DNA from: Vanrija pseudolonga
Lineage: Eukaryota; Basidiomycota; Tremellomycetes; Trichosporonales; Trichosporonaceae
DNA length: 64,000 nt
NCBI RefSeq assembly: GCF_020906515.1
Contig: NC_085849.1
Span: forward strand, 3,472,001-3,536,000
Direction of reading: 5' to 3'
Positions 33,182 to 47,866 of the stretch are shown piece by piece. Every line of letters starts with the position of its first letter. Position 1 is the first letter of the stretch. The notes beneath the pieces are model-generated. The model saw only the letters and a program-made list of their open reading frames with translations, did no database searches and was not told the origin of the DNA. The position numbers and the translations under genes were made by a program.

Positions 33182-33641
33182 TCATGGAAGCGGGAGGTAC
33201 GCCGCCCTCCGCGCCTCCTCCTCATCCGAGAGCCGCCATGCCGTCCACTCGACCCCAGCGCCGGAAGGCAAGGCAGCGGGGTCAGTCGGCGCCGGGAGCT
33301 GGTGCACACGCAGGCGGTGGGCGTTGAGCGCCGCGAGCGAGGGGTGCAGGTGTGGCCGGTCTGGCTGTCAGCGCTGCTATGCAGCTTCACACACCATCTA
33401 AGAGACACAGGAAGATGCCCATGCGGCTGGGGTCCGACTCGGCGCCGGGGAGCGAGTCGAGCGCCGACGCCGGCGTGCGTACTGCCGTCTGTCAGTCGGG
33501 CCGACGGACGGGATGCTCACGGTCCGGTAACACGGGGGTTGGGACCAGCTCGGCTGGCGGGGCCCACGCCGCTGCGGGTACGGCTGCGGGCGGCGTGGCC
33601 TCTGAGGCCATGGTCACGTCTGATTCTGGCTGTTGGGTCAT
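33182..33641 (-). CDS. Small hypothetical protein, 128 aa
   Basis: Not recognised. Three exons (33521-33641, 33395-33481, 33182-33360) joined by 39- and 34-nt introns with CTGAC branch points give a coherent 128-residue protein. It begins MTQQPESDVTMASEATPP, has an Ala/Pro-rich start, then ALDSLPGAESDPSRMGIFLC, and ends EWTAWRLSDEEEARRAAY. The last frame is chosen because it gives a soluble-looking, charged C-terminus with the local codon bias; the alternative frames are Arg/Cys-rich. The second splice junction is the weakest point. The frame is open upstream of the ATG. Confidence 0.55.
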
Positions 33642-33969
33642 GGCCGCATGGATGAAGTGAAGATAGGAATCACAACGCGACAAGCACAACAGCAGGACGG
33701 TTGGGTGGATGGGCGCGGTGGAGGCCCAGAGGCGCTTGGGTGCTTCGATTCCAGGCACTACTGACTCGCTCATGCTGAACATCCTGCTGCATGGAGAAAA
33801 TGAGAACCGCAGTGCAACAGTGCGATACAAGTACACCAGAGTGCACCGCGACCTGCTCGCTGCCCAACGCAATGCTAAAGCCGGATCACATCGCCTCCTT
33901 GGAGGCATGAGAGACTACCACGCCAGTGTACAGTACACTCTACATCAAACCCCGACGACATCATCGAGA
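33642..33969. other. Intergenic, small hypothetical gene to RPS28
   Basis: About 330 bp, RPS28 3' UTR and promoter of the small gene (both minus). Nothing further recognised. Confidence 0.45.
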
Positions 33970-34766
33970 TTAACGGAGGCGGCTGGGGGAATGTCAGTGG
34001 TCGTTCGTAGACTGTGGGCCACGCGACGACGTACCGGGCCTCACGCTCCGACTCGAGGAGGGCGAGGATGTCGTTGACACGGACGGGGCCCTTGACGTTG
34101 CGGATGATGGAACGCGAGGTGTCGTCCATGAACTCGACGCGGACCTGGGTGACACCACCACGCGAGCCGGTGCGGCCGAGGACCTGTGGGCGCAAGCGGT
34201 AGCGAGTGCGATTGCGATGTACGATAGAGGCGAAGGGAGACGAGGTGAGAGGATCGAGTTGCGGGTCGAGAAGAGGAGCAAAGGTCAGCAATTGTCACGA
34301 CAGTTGCACGGCAGTCGAGCCTCTCCACAGCCAACATCCTTCCACAGCTCCTGGCTCATGCACACGACGTCGACGCGGGAAGAACAAGACTCGTCGGTCG
34401 TCGGTCACGACAGTGGACATGGGCCGTGGTCGCACTTGTCTGGTGTCGGTCGAGTCGTCCTTCGAGTCTTGTCGTCCGTCCCGGTCTCGTGTGCACATTG
34501 CGAGCAGTTTTCCGTCGTGCTGGTGGGCCGACGCCAGCCGCTGCCAGTCCATTCTCTCCCCTCCCCATCGATCTCCAGCCCCTCATCCCAGTCCCAAGTC
34601 CCAGCAGCCGACCCATCCCTCCGTTGCCACCTCGAACTCTCAAACTCGAACGAAACGCACCTTGAGGACACGAGCGAGCTTGACGGGGGTCTTGGAAGCG
34701 GCGGACTCCTGCGGGACGTTAGTCTTGTCCTCTACGCTGTCGTTCGTGTCGACTCTACGCACCATT
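33970..34766 (-). CDS. RPS28: 40S ribosomal protein eS28
   Basis: Small-subunit ribosomal protein, 70 residues. The core [18 protein letters not shown]...[15 protein letters not shown]...[12 protein letters not shown] is nearly identical to eS28 of other eukaryotes. Four exons: 34764-34766 (the ATG alone), 34661-34708 ([16 protein letters not shown]), 34035-34183 and 33970-33982 (completing RRLR and the stop). Introns are 55, 477 and 52 nt. Ribosomal protein genes of fungi are often intron-rich. The 477-nt second intron is the longest found in the window and could hold a snoRNA, though no convincing C/D box pair was seen. Confidence 0.93.
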
Positions 34767-35078
34767 TTTGATGTGTTGACGGTTAGGACTGGTCAAGTGT
34801 CGATGAAGGTCTTGCAGATGGAGAGCGCCGCCCGCCGTGCAGGGCTGGCGGAGGCTGCTGCCTGCCAGCGGCGTGCAGGTGGTGTCCCACCCTGCTGCAT
34901 GCTCTCTGCACTCGCCTCCTAGCAGGACTGGCAGCTATGAAAACATAACCCCGCGCCAAATTTCGTGTGGCAGATTGGATCACCTTATTGACACGTCACG
35001 TTGAATGACGGAAGCAATTCAATCAATCCGTGCCTGGATCAACGCGACGCGCCTGGGTTGAGGTCATCTGTTGACAAC
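34767..35078. promoter_or_regulatory. Divergent intergenic region, RPS28 / SMC5
   Basis: 312 bp between start codons. Nothing specific recognised beyond a CCTGCTGCATGCTCTCTGCA patch. The SMC5 start could be the later ATG at 35157. Confidence 0.4.
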
Positions 35079-39530
<4,452 letters not shown>

Positions 39531-39610
39531 GCGTAGGCGTGAGCGCTCCCATGTTGTATCTCCGTCATGCATGTCATACCATGTAGCCATGGCATTCTAT
39601 ACGACTTGTT

Positions 39611-42600
39611 CTACGCCACATTGACTGCCACGTTGGGGGAGAAGCAAACGGTCGGAGGAATGGAGGACGTGGGGACAATCTCCTCAGCCGCGGCACGGAA
39701 GTTGTACGTCCCCGAGGCTAGTAAGACTGCGCCAACAACATGGGACGCACTCTCGCCCGGCTGAAGCAGGGGGAGAGTTGCGTCGAGGACGCCGTCAAAC
39801 GCCACAGTCTTGGCGACAGGTACAGGTGTGGCGGGAAGGGAGCTGACACGTCTTGGTGCTGGCGGAGGGGCGGGTGAGGTCCACGAGCTGTCGTTGGAGG
39901 ACGTGGGGATGGCCTCGAGGCGGACGTATGGTCGTAGCGGGCGCTCGAGATTGTTCGCCACGTTGATGCGCAGGTCGACAAAGTCCATGGCCTGTAGCGT
40001 CTCCTTGTTCCGCGGCTCGACGGTCAGGCTGACAGCGAGCTCGTCGAGGCGGAACGCGTCGAGCTGGGCTCCCGCCAGGGCCTGGTCGCGCAACGACAGG
40101 GTTCCGGAACGGAGTGATCCGGGCTCGCGCCACGAGATCTCGACGAGCTGGAGGAGATTTTCTCTAAACCAAAAGGCTTCACGCGTGCGCGCAAGCTCGG
40201 CCTCGGACCGCTTGCCCTTCTGTACGACGTACTGCCGTCCAGTGAGCGACGGGATGGCGCGGGAACGCTCCTCCTGGGTCAGCCCCTGCCGTCTGATAGG
40301 GAGGACTAGGCGCTCCGTCGCACCGGGTGGAACCAGCCGCGTGACGACCAGCGGCTCGGCCGACTCATCGGCCGTCTGAGCAGTGCCGAGGGCGACCTCA
40401 AAGGGCACACCGTAGACGTTGCGAATGTTGATGCAGAAGAGCACGTCACGGTCGTCGGTCTCCTTCAGTGCTCGCCGCAGGCTGTCGTCGGTCGACGCGG
40501 AGAAGGCGGGCTGTGATGTGGGCCCGTTGACGCTTCCCGTCTGCTTGTCTTCGGACGACGGCGCCTTTGGTCGAGGAAGGCGCACAACGTCCAGCGAGTA
40601 GCACTCGAGGGTGTGGTAGACGGTGAACAGGATCGGGAATGTCAGACGCCTGGTGTAGAACGTGCTGGACGCGCTCTCTTCCTTGCGGTTGATGTAGCCA
40701 TAGTCGATCCGAATGGATCCATCGACGCTGTGGCGTGAGTGACTGAGCCGGACATGGACTCTCTCCACTCACCATCCGACCTTGCCCAAACAGTAGACGG
40801 TGAGAACTGTTCGGCCTCCAGGAGGAATGACGAGATCGCCCGGCGAGTCCCACGAGAACACGGGCCTATTGAGCGCATCGTAGTCAATCTCGTATGCCTG
40901 CTCGGGCGACAGCTCGCCCTCCGCCACAACAATCTGTGCCTCCCTGGACACAGAGTCCTCAAAGGACAGCTTGACAAAGTCCACTGGGACTGTCGAGCTG
41001 TTCTCCAGCGTGATCCGAATGATGGACCTGGGTGTGTCAGTTGAAAGAGGTGGGACTGTCAACTCACTTCTCGCCATTGTACAGCATCACCGTGCCGTGG
41101 GTAAGAGACGTCTGCTTGATCCACAGCAGTGGCTGCTCTTCGACAATCTGACACTCGAGCCACTTGTGCTCGTCCTGCTGGGTTGGCAGTGCGGGCAGGC
41201 CATCCGCAGACAGCAGCATCGAGTTACGAGCCTCCAGGCCCTGGCGTTTGGTCCTAGCCGCGTCGGCCAGGATGTGGCTCCGGCGCTTGCTGTCGCGTTT
41301 CGAGCCCGCGGCGTCCGCTACTGGGAGAAGGATCTCCGCCGCCGAGCCGTCCATCAGACGAACATTGACACCTTTAATCTGTAATGACCCAGCGGCCGGT
41401 GCCATGCCTGTCACTCGAACAGTCTGGACGGACGATGCAGGCAGCATTATTGGCAGCGGAGTGGTGACGAACGGCACACCGTCGGTTCTGTCCCCGTCAG
41501 CGAGGCCACAGCCAGACCACTCACAAAAGCGAAACGTCCTGAATCTCCAAGTCGAAGGAGAACACGTTCTGGAGCGTAACGTAGACGTCGACCTGCTCGT
41601 TCGCGACCAAGGTCGTCTTGCCTACGCCAGGGCCCTTGAGACGAGGGTTGTATAAGAATGGATCTTTCCGTCCCTCCTTCTTCTCCGACGTCGAGATCTC
41701 TGTGCGCGAGTGCTCGAAAGGCATCTTGTTGACAGACAAGCTGGAGATCTCCACACTGAGGACAATCCGTCCAGGGAGCCACCAGGGAATGCCGTCAAAG
41801 TCAATGGCTCGGCGACGGATAATGCTGAGGGCTTTCGGGTACAGCTTGACGAGTTGGCTCTGATTTGACGGGGTGAGGTGTGTGTGGAGGGCCTTGAGGG
41901 CCGAGAGACAGAATCTAATGACGGCGGCGTGGTCTTGCGGAGTTAGCGACCGCCAACTAGGGGTAACTCACCAGGCAGGGCCTCAGCCATGGCAATCCCC
42001 TCCTTCAACAGCTCAACTTGCAAGTCGGCCCATCCAAACGACGGGGTCTCCGCCTCACGTTCCGTCTGGATGGTGGTGGAAACCTTGGGCTCCACATCCA
42101 AGGACAACAGGTCGACGCCAAAGACTTGGCACGCTCGTTCGAACAGAGAGATAATACTGGCATTCCCCTCGGCCGACTCTCGGCGACGGAGAGATCTGGG
42201 GTCGTTGACCGAAACAGGCAGCCCAAGTCCGATACCCGTAGCGTTGTCGTCCTTTCCGGCATCCGTGTCTGTGGCCAGCTGTGAAGCGAATCTCTTGCTC
42301 TCCTCGCGGCCCTCCGTGATGACCTGCACGAGCAAAGACGCCAGCTGTCTAGTCGCGGCGGCCTCCTTGCGTTCGAGGTCTAGCCACCGTGCAAGCCAGG
42401 CGACTTCGACGTACACTGCGAGCTGCTCCGTCTTTGGCATGGCACGTTTGTACGATCCAAGAGCCGCCTCGGCGTGGCCGAGGATCGAGGTGCGAGTGAG
42501 CTGCGACTGGCTCGCCAACTGATTCAACAGCAGCCGTCTCTTCCTCAGCGCCGAGAGGTCATTCTGCGTTTCCAGTAATGGAGGGAACGACCGTGGTAGG

Positions 42601-44458
42601 GTGTGAGAGATGAGCGAGGAGAGGGCAATCGACCCCCAGCCGCCCGCGGCGAAGATCAACAGCACAAAGTGGCTGATACGGAGGCACATAGAGGTGTAGA
42701 GGTACGCCAGCAAGCCCTCGCCAGTTCCGATTTGTGGAGCCGACACACGGGTTCCGATCGGGAATGACCCACTTGCTGTCTGTGGTGTGGGTGATAAGAT
42801 CTGGGTTGGAGGGAAGGGCAGAGGCGACCTGCTCAAACAAGCAAGAGCTGAGAAGTAGTGAGATAAGATTTCGACAGGGATGGGGGACGTGGGGAAAGGA
42901 GTGGAGAGGTTCTGGCTGTCAGTGCGGCCCTCCTTGTCAGACTCACTGATCCGTCACGGGCCTCCCAGGCTTCACCAACACCAGCGACTGCTCGGCCTTC
43001 GCGAGCCAGTGCCTCCCAAAGGACGTCGCCAACAGAGCGTGCCCGCTCAGCACCGTCGTCATAGCACTTGATGGCGTCGGCGTACATTCCAGTGATGAGG
43101 TACATGTCGCCGAGGAGCTTGAGGAGGCGGCCGCCTGCGATGCCCGCCAACGGAGCGGTCGTGTACTTGGCCATACCAGCAATGTCCTTCGCGAGGGCTG
43201 CTGCGGCGACATTGGCAGACGCGTTCGCGTTAGCAGACGACGATCGGTTGAACGGTGAGCTGAGAACGCCTGATCGTCTGAACGGATTAGACGAGGTCTG
43301 CACAGGTGAGGGGGCAGGTGCGATGGCCGAGGCCTGGATTGGCGGTGCGGACGGGTTTTGGATCGAGGTTGGTCGACCGCCGGGCGTGAGAGTGCGGGAG
43401 GCGCCGCCGTGGCCTGGACTCGACGGGACGATTGGAAGCGAGTTGCTGTGTACCAGGCTTGAAGGGCGGGACGATGCGCTGCTGGCAGATTGTGGCCGCG
43501 ACCTCGCGGCTGCGGCCGGCGAGGCCGGCGACTGGGGGTGGCTTGGCGACGGCATCGCCGACGACAACGACGGAAGGAGCGTGCCCGAGAGGATGTTCAT
43601 GCCGGCTGGAGATTCAAGTGAAGCGGCCTGAACAAGTCAGTATCATGGCCAGTGCCCACTACTCACCAGTTCCCCGAGCTCGCCAAACACCTCGCCGACG
43701 AGCTCTCCCAGCAGCCTCGCGACCCAGTTATCTCCTCCGTCGAGAGGGGCGCGAACGACTGTCTGTCCCCCTGTACTCGAATCCTTTCGTTGCAAACTGC
43801 CCTTCCGCGCCGGGGTGCCCTGTCTCGAGCTCGGCGATGGCGTCTGCGATGGCACAAGAACCAGGCGCTTGACGAGCGGGAATGCCGACGTCTCGGGCAG
43901 GATGGACGCGAGGGTGTGTCTGAACGCCGAGTCCCATCCCTGTGTCTGAAGAGTCGGTCGTGGCCTTCCCTTCTTATCTTTAGCCGGCTCCAGCTTCCCA
44001 TCGACGCTGTATCCCTCGACCTCGTCGTCGCCGTCTTCGACCGCGATACCGACGACGACCAGTGGAAACGACGTCATACGCAGCAAGCTGAGCGGGTAGA
44101 GGTGCTTTGCTGGCGGCTGGGACGGAAAGGCGAGATGGACGTGGTTTGAGCTCCCGCCGCGCGATATCGACGCAGCGGACGCGTTGGGCAGGAATCTCCC
44201 GCGAGGTCCTTGCCCATCCTTGCCCGGGCGTGCGCTCGGCGAGCGCGGCGACAAGGCGCCGTGCAGGATCTCGTCTCCGCGTAGCGTCTGGTGCGAGCGG
44301 AACAGGCCAGACCAGTGGTCGAAGACAGCGTCGGTGAGATCTACATTCCCCTTGCTGCTGCTGGCGGAGTTGTGGACGGGCACGAGGAGGACCTGCAGCC
44401 GCGCGAGTGCCAGCGGGTCGGCGAGCGCTGACAGCTGTGGTGCCGGTGTCGAGCTCAT
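39611..44458 (-). CDS. TRS120: TRAPPII subunit Trs120 (TRAPPC9)
   Basis: Subunit of the TRAPPII Rab exchange complex acting at the late Golgi. Seven exons (43667-44458, 42947-43627, 41972-42911, 41525-41933, 41068-41487, 40773-41027, 39611-40727) with introns of 35-45 nt give 1,537 residues. N-terminal family blocks: LALARLQVLLVPVHN, then a TPR-like stretch RLLKLLGDMYLITGMYADAI typical of Trs120. The C-terminal half consists of beta-sandwich-like segments (TVRVTGMAPAAGSLQIKGVN; SIIRITLENSSTVPVDFVKL). The Ser/Pro-rich region encoded near 43.3-43.6 kb is probably a disordered linker. Start MSSTPAPQLS is the best ATG; the frame stays open upstream. Confidence 0.9.
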
Positions 44459-44839
44459 CGTGGGTGGCGATGGTGCGAGAACGACGCCGAGGGTGTGAGG
44501 TGACGCGTGCGTCTGTGGGGGTATACTCGTGAGATGTGGAACGGGCAATGTGTGGTCGAGAGATGGACGAGGCTGGTGGATGGGATGGGTGCCTCCTGAC
44601 TTCGTGTCACGACGGATGCCGGGCAGGCAGGCTGGCATGCGCGACTGACTGACGCGCCAGATGGGCCGTCAGCCGCCACGACGTAGCCAGGTCGCCAGGT
44701 CCTGATCGACGCACGTGGCAGACCCTGTTGACACCCCCCAGATAAGATTTCAGCAGGCTGCAATCTTCACGGCGGCCAAGTGCGTCGAGATTGAACACAC
44801 TTGCATCAACAACCTACATACAGCAACGACAACAACACA
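44459..44839. promoter_or_regulatory. Divergent intergenic region, TRS120 / TMA16
   Basis: 381 bp between start codons; CA-rich leader (caacgacaacaacacaATG) before TMA16. No specific site recognised. Confidence 0.4.
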
Positions 44840-45628
44840 ATGCCGAACAACAGGAGGAGCACGATGAAGAAGATCGGGGGCAAGGACGGGATCCACCCCG
44901 GATCACGAAAGGGTGGGTAGCTACATCGAGAACAGGAAGCTAACCCTCCAGCCGGCCAGATCACCCGCGTGCACCTGCGCAACGCCAAGCTGGCCTCCCA
45001 GGCAAAGGGGAGGAAGGAGCTCAACCAGATGAAGTGTGGGTGGCCGTTTCAAACCTCAGCTAACCCGCCAGTGTTCCGCCCGCTCTTCTTCCTTCACTCG
45101 CTCAGTGGCCCCGCCGCCCTCTCGCTCCCTTCCCTCCGCGCGCTCATCTCGGACGTCTTCCTCACGCGCAACGACGACCGGATCGCAGAGCTCACGGCCG
45201 AGCGCAGGCCCGGAAGGCCCAAGGACAAGGAGCTGCTCGAGCTCGAGGAGCTCCGCCGCCGCGAGCACGCCGAGTGGGAGACTGGCTTTGGTGAGTGCGC
45301 AGCGGAGGGAGCGGTGACGATGAGCCGCAGCCCACTCTGAACGATGTACCCCCGCTGACACGGCGCAGAGGTTCCCAACCTCACGGACGGCGCCACCACC
45401 CGTCTGATGTACTCGTGGACCGAGAGCGGCACCAACCTCCAGTCGTCACACTGCGACCTGCTGCCCTGGGTGCGCCTGTTCGCGAACGACGAGACGACGG
45501 TGGTGGTCAGCCGCGCCGGCAAGCTGGACAAGATGGGTCTCGGCGACGGTGTCGACGGCGAGGGCGACAACTGGGCGGCGATGGGCAAGACGGCCGAGGA
45601 GGAGGGCAAGATTGATGTGGAGGCGTAG
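44840..45628 (+). CDS. TMA16: Translation machinery-associated protein 16
   Basis: Tma16-family protein that binds late nuclear pre-60S particles. Exons 44840-44912, 44952-45035, 45072-45290 and 45369-45628 give 211 residues, a normal length. The conserved start GIHPGSRKAGQITRVHLRNAK corresponds to the family's HPxSRKAxQLxR motif; a Trp/aromatic stretch LFRPLFFLHSL replaces the usual WF-containing helix, and RREHAEWETGFEVPNLTD is also family-like. The third intron (78 nt) is longer than its neighbours. Convergent with the small Cys-rich gene, 96 bp apart. Confidence 0.85.
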
Positions 45629-45724
45629 GCGCAACGCGCCTCTTTCATCTACTCTGTTGTACACTACTATTCATTTCTTGCATGTGAGGGTCTCTATAGA
45701 GCTAGCTACAGGCACGGAGGAAAC

Positions 45725-46117
45725 CTAAGCCGAGGGCTGCTGCTCGCTCTCCTTGGTGACGCCAGGCTTGACCTCGAACATGTTAGGGTTGGACTCGACG
45801 GGCGAGTGGGGGCAGTCGCAGCGGTCCTGCTCGGCAACGCCGTCGAGGGCCTGGGGCGGGGGTCAGCGCGCGCGCGGGGTGAGGGTGAGCCGAGCCTCGT
45901 GCGTGGGCCGGGCCAGTGGAGGGAGGCGAGACAAGAAGCTGCGCCATCTTCCCACTGACGACCCCAGCGGTCGGCCGGTCACTTATCAGCAGCCAGGACT
46001 CACGGTGTCGATGTGCTTTCCTGTTTCTGTCAGCGACGTCATCGCAGCCCATCGTAACCCACCACATCCCCACCAGGTGGGCTTGTTGTCGTTGGGGCAA
46101 GTGACGCGGCGGCACAT
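45725..46117 (-). CDS. Small conserved Cys-rich protein, 65 aa
   Basis: Three exons (46063-46117, 46004-46020, 45725-45850); the middle one has only 17 nt. The product begins MCRRVTCPNDNKPTWWGCGK, continues HIDTALDGVAEQDRCDCPHS and ends KESEQQPSA. The pattern MC-x5-CP...TWWGCGKHI...C-x-C matches a short protein of unknown function widespread in fungi, so the splice model is supported by family resemblance. The paired cysteines suggest a small zinc-binding or thiol protein; the biochemical role is unknown. It is divergent from the dehydrogenase gene at 46,618. Confidence 0.85.
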
Positions 46118-46617
46118 TGTGGTGGTGTTGACGAGTGAGTTGGGTGGTGTGAGAGTGTTGTGTTGTTCTCGTCGTTGTCAGCAGCAGCTTAAGTGACGCC
46201 TGCCGGCGGCTGGTGCTGCTGCTTCCTATTCGGAATTATATTCGGGACGCCAGACGTCATATGGGATGTCGTCGCGGCGCTGGGCCGGCACGGCTCTCAT
46301 TCGGGATCCAGCGACAACGGCAGTGCATGCAGTGTCGAGCTCGAGATCTCCATCGAGATCTCGACGATCTCCGCCAAGCCGAGCCCGAGGCGACATGCAT
46401 ACCAAGCCAGCAGCAGGCGATGGACGCGACCAGTGGCCAGTGGCGGCACCGTTTGTCGTCGGGGCCCGTGCTAACTGATACCCGGGGACCGACCGACACA
46501 AGTCTGCCAGATACCCGACCAGCCGGCCACTAAAGTCGACTGGCGCACACTTATCTTCGCTCGCTCCGTCGGCTCCGTCCCAACATCACACCCCACCCCA
46601 TACTCAGCACACAAACA
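46118..46617. promoter_or_regulatory. Divergent intergenic region, Cys-rich gene / SDR
   Basis: 500 bp. Notable are repeated palindromic GAGATCTC/CGAGATCTC elements near 46,340-46,370 and the AT-rich cggaattatattcggg near 46,230. Function unknown. Confidence 0.45.
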
Positions 46618-47695
46618 ATGGACGCGAGCTCCCTCTTCAGCATCAAGGGCAAGATTGCGCTCGTCACGGGCGGCGGGCGCGGCGTGGGCGAGATGGTGCG
46701 TGCCGAACACGGCTGAGCGCGGGCGCAGCCGACCTCATGCTCATCCATTCCGCAGATCGCGGCCGGCTTCGTGGCCAACGGAGCGAAAGTGTACATCTCC
46801 TCCCGTGACGCGGCGGCATGCGAGGCCACCGCGGCGGCGCTCACTGCCCAGGGGCCGGGGTCATGCGTCGCCATTCCCGGCGATCTGAGCAAGTACGACG
46901 ACTGTATCGCGCTCGCCAAGGAGATCGAGTCGCGCGAGGGCAGTGAGTGGGCGTGACCTGAGGCTGCGTTGCACTGCGGCTCTGATCAGTGGCCACGACC
47001 TCGCTCGCTCGCTAACGCTCGCTTGCTAGAACTCGACATCCTCGTCAACAACTCCGGCGCGACATGGGGCGCCAGTCTGGAAGAGTACCCCGACGCAGCG
47101 TGGAACAAGCTCCTCACGCTCAACGTGCAACGCGTGTTCACGCTCACGCAGGCGCTGCTGCCGGCACTGGAGAAGGGCGCGGCGGCGAGCGGCTCGCCGT
47201 CGCGGGTGATCAACGTGGGTGTGGCTGAGTAGACGGGGCAGAAAGAACGCTGACACACACCCCAGGTCGGATCAGTCAACGGAATCGACGTGCCCGTGCT
47301 CCCCACATTCGCGTACTCTGCCTCCAAGGCCGCGCTGCACCAGTGAGTCGGGGGTTGGAGGAGGGATGAGAGACGAGTGGTGCACCCACCTTCCCATCTG
47401 GCGCCGCCGCTCACCCACCCACCCCAGCCTCACGCGCCACCTCGCCGGCCACGTCGGCAAGAGCATCACCGTCAACGCCCTCGCGCTCGGCCCGTTCCGC
47501 TCCAAGATGATGAAGGCCACCCTCGACGCCTTTGAGGACGCGCTCGCCCAGTCGCTGCCCATGAAGCGCATTGGCCGCCCCGAGGACGTCGCCGCGGCCG
47601 CCATCTGGCTCTCTGGCCCCGGCGGAGAGTGGGTCACGGGCACGATTGTGCCGGTTGATGGGGGCGCGACCGTTTACGGAGAGGCCAAGTTGTAG
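46618..47695 (+). CDS. Short-chain dehydrogenase/reductase (RhlG/FabG-like)
   Basis: NAD(P)H-dependent oxidoreductase of the classical SDR type. Exons 46618-46695, 46756-46942, 47030-47214, 47266-47342 and 47428-47695 give 264 residues. The cofactor motif TGGGRGVG is at residues 17-24, NNSG at 95-98, and the catalytic Ser153, Tyr167 and Lys171 (YSASK) are all present, so it should be active. The C-terminus GGEWVTGTIVPVDGG is typical of the FabG/RhlG branch. Substrate unknown; no peroxisomal signal at the end (GEAKL is not a clear PTS1). Introns here are longer (51-87 nt) than in most neighbours. Convergent with FMP27. Confidence 0.9.
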
Positions 47696-47866
47696 GTGGG
47701 TTGGGTTGGGCTGGGTGTGACCGTCTTGTACACTCTGTGCATGGATACAATGGTACTACCAAAAGCATTATCCCCGTCGCGTCTATCCGTATCGGCAAAG
47801 TGCCGTTCGGCTTCGTTCCTCAACCCCAAAACGACCGCGTCCTCTCTCTATGCCCAACTAACCCCC

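Noticed and set aside
35001-35078. Upstream extension of SMC5 from TTG
   Set aside because: No ATG; the first ATG is at 35079.
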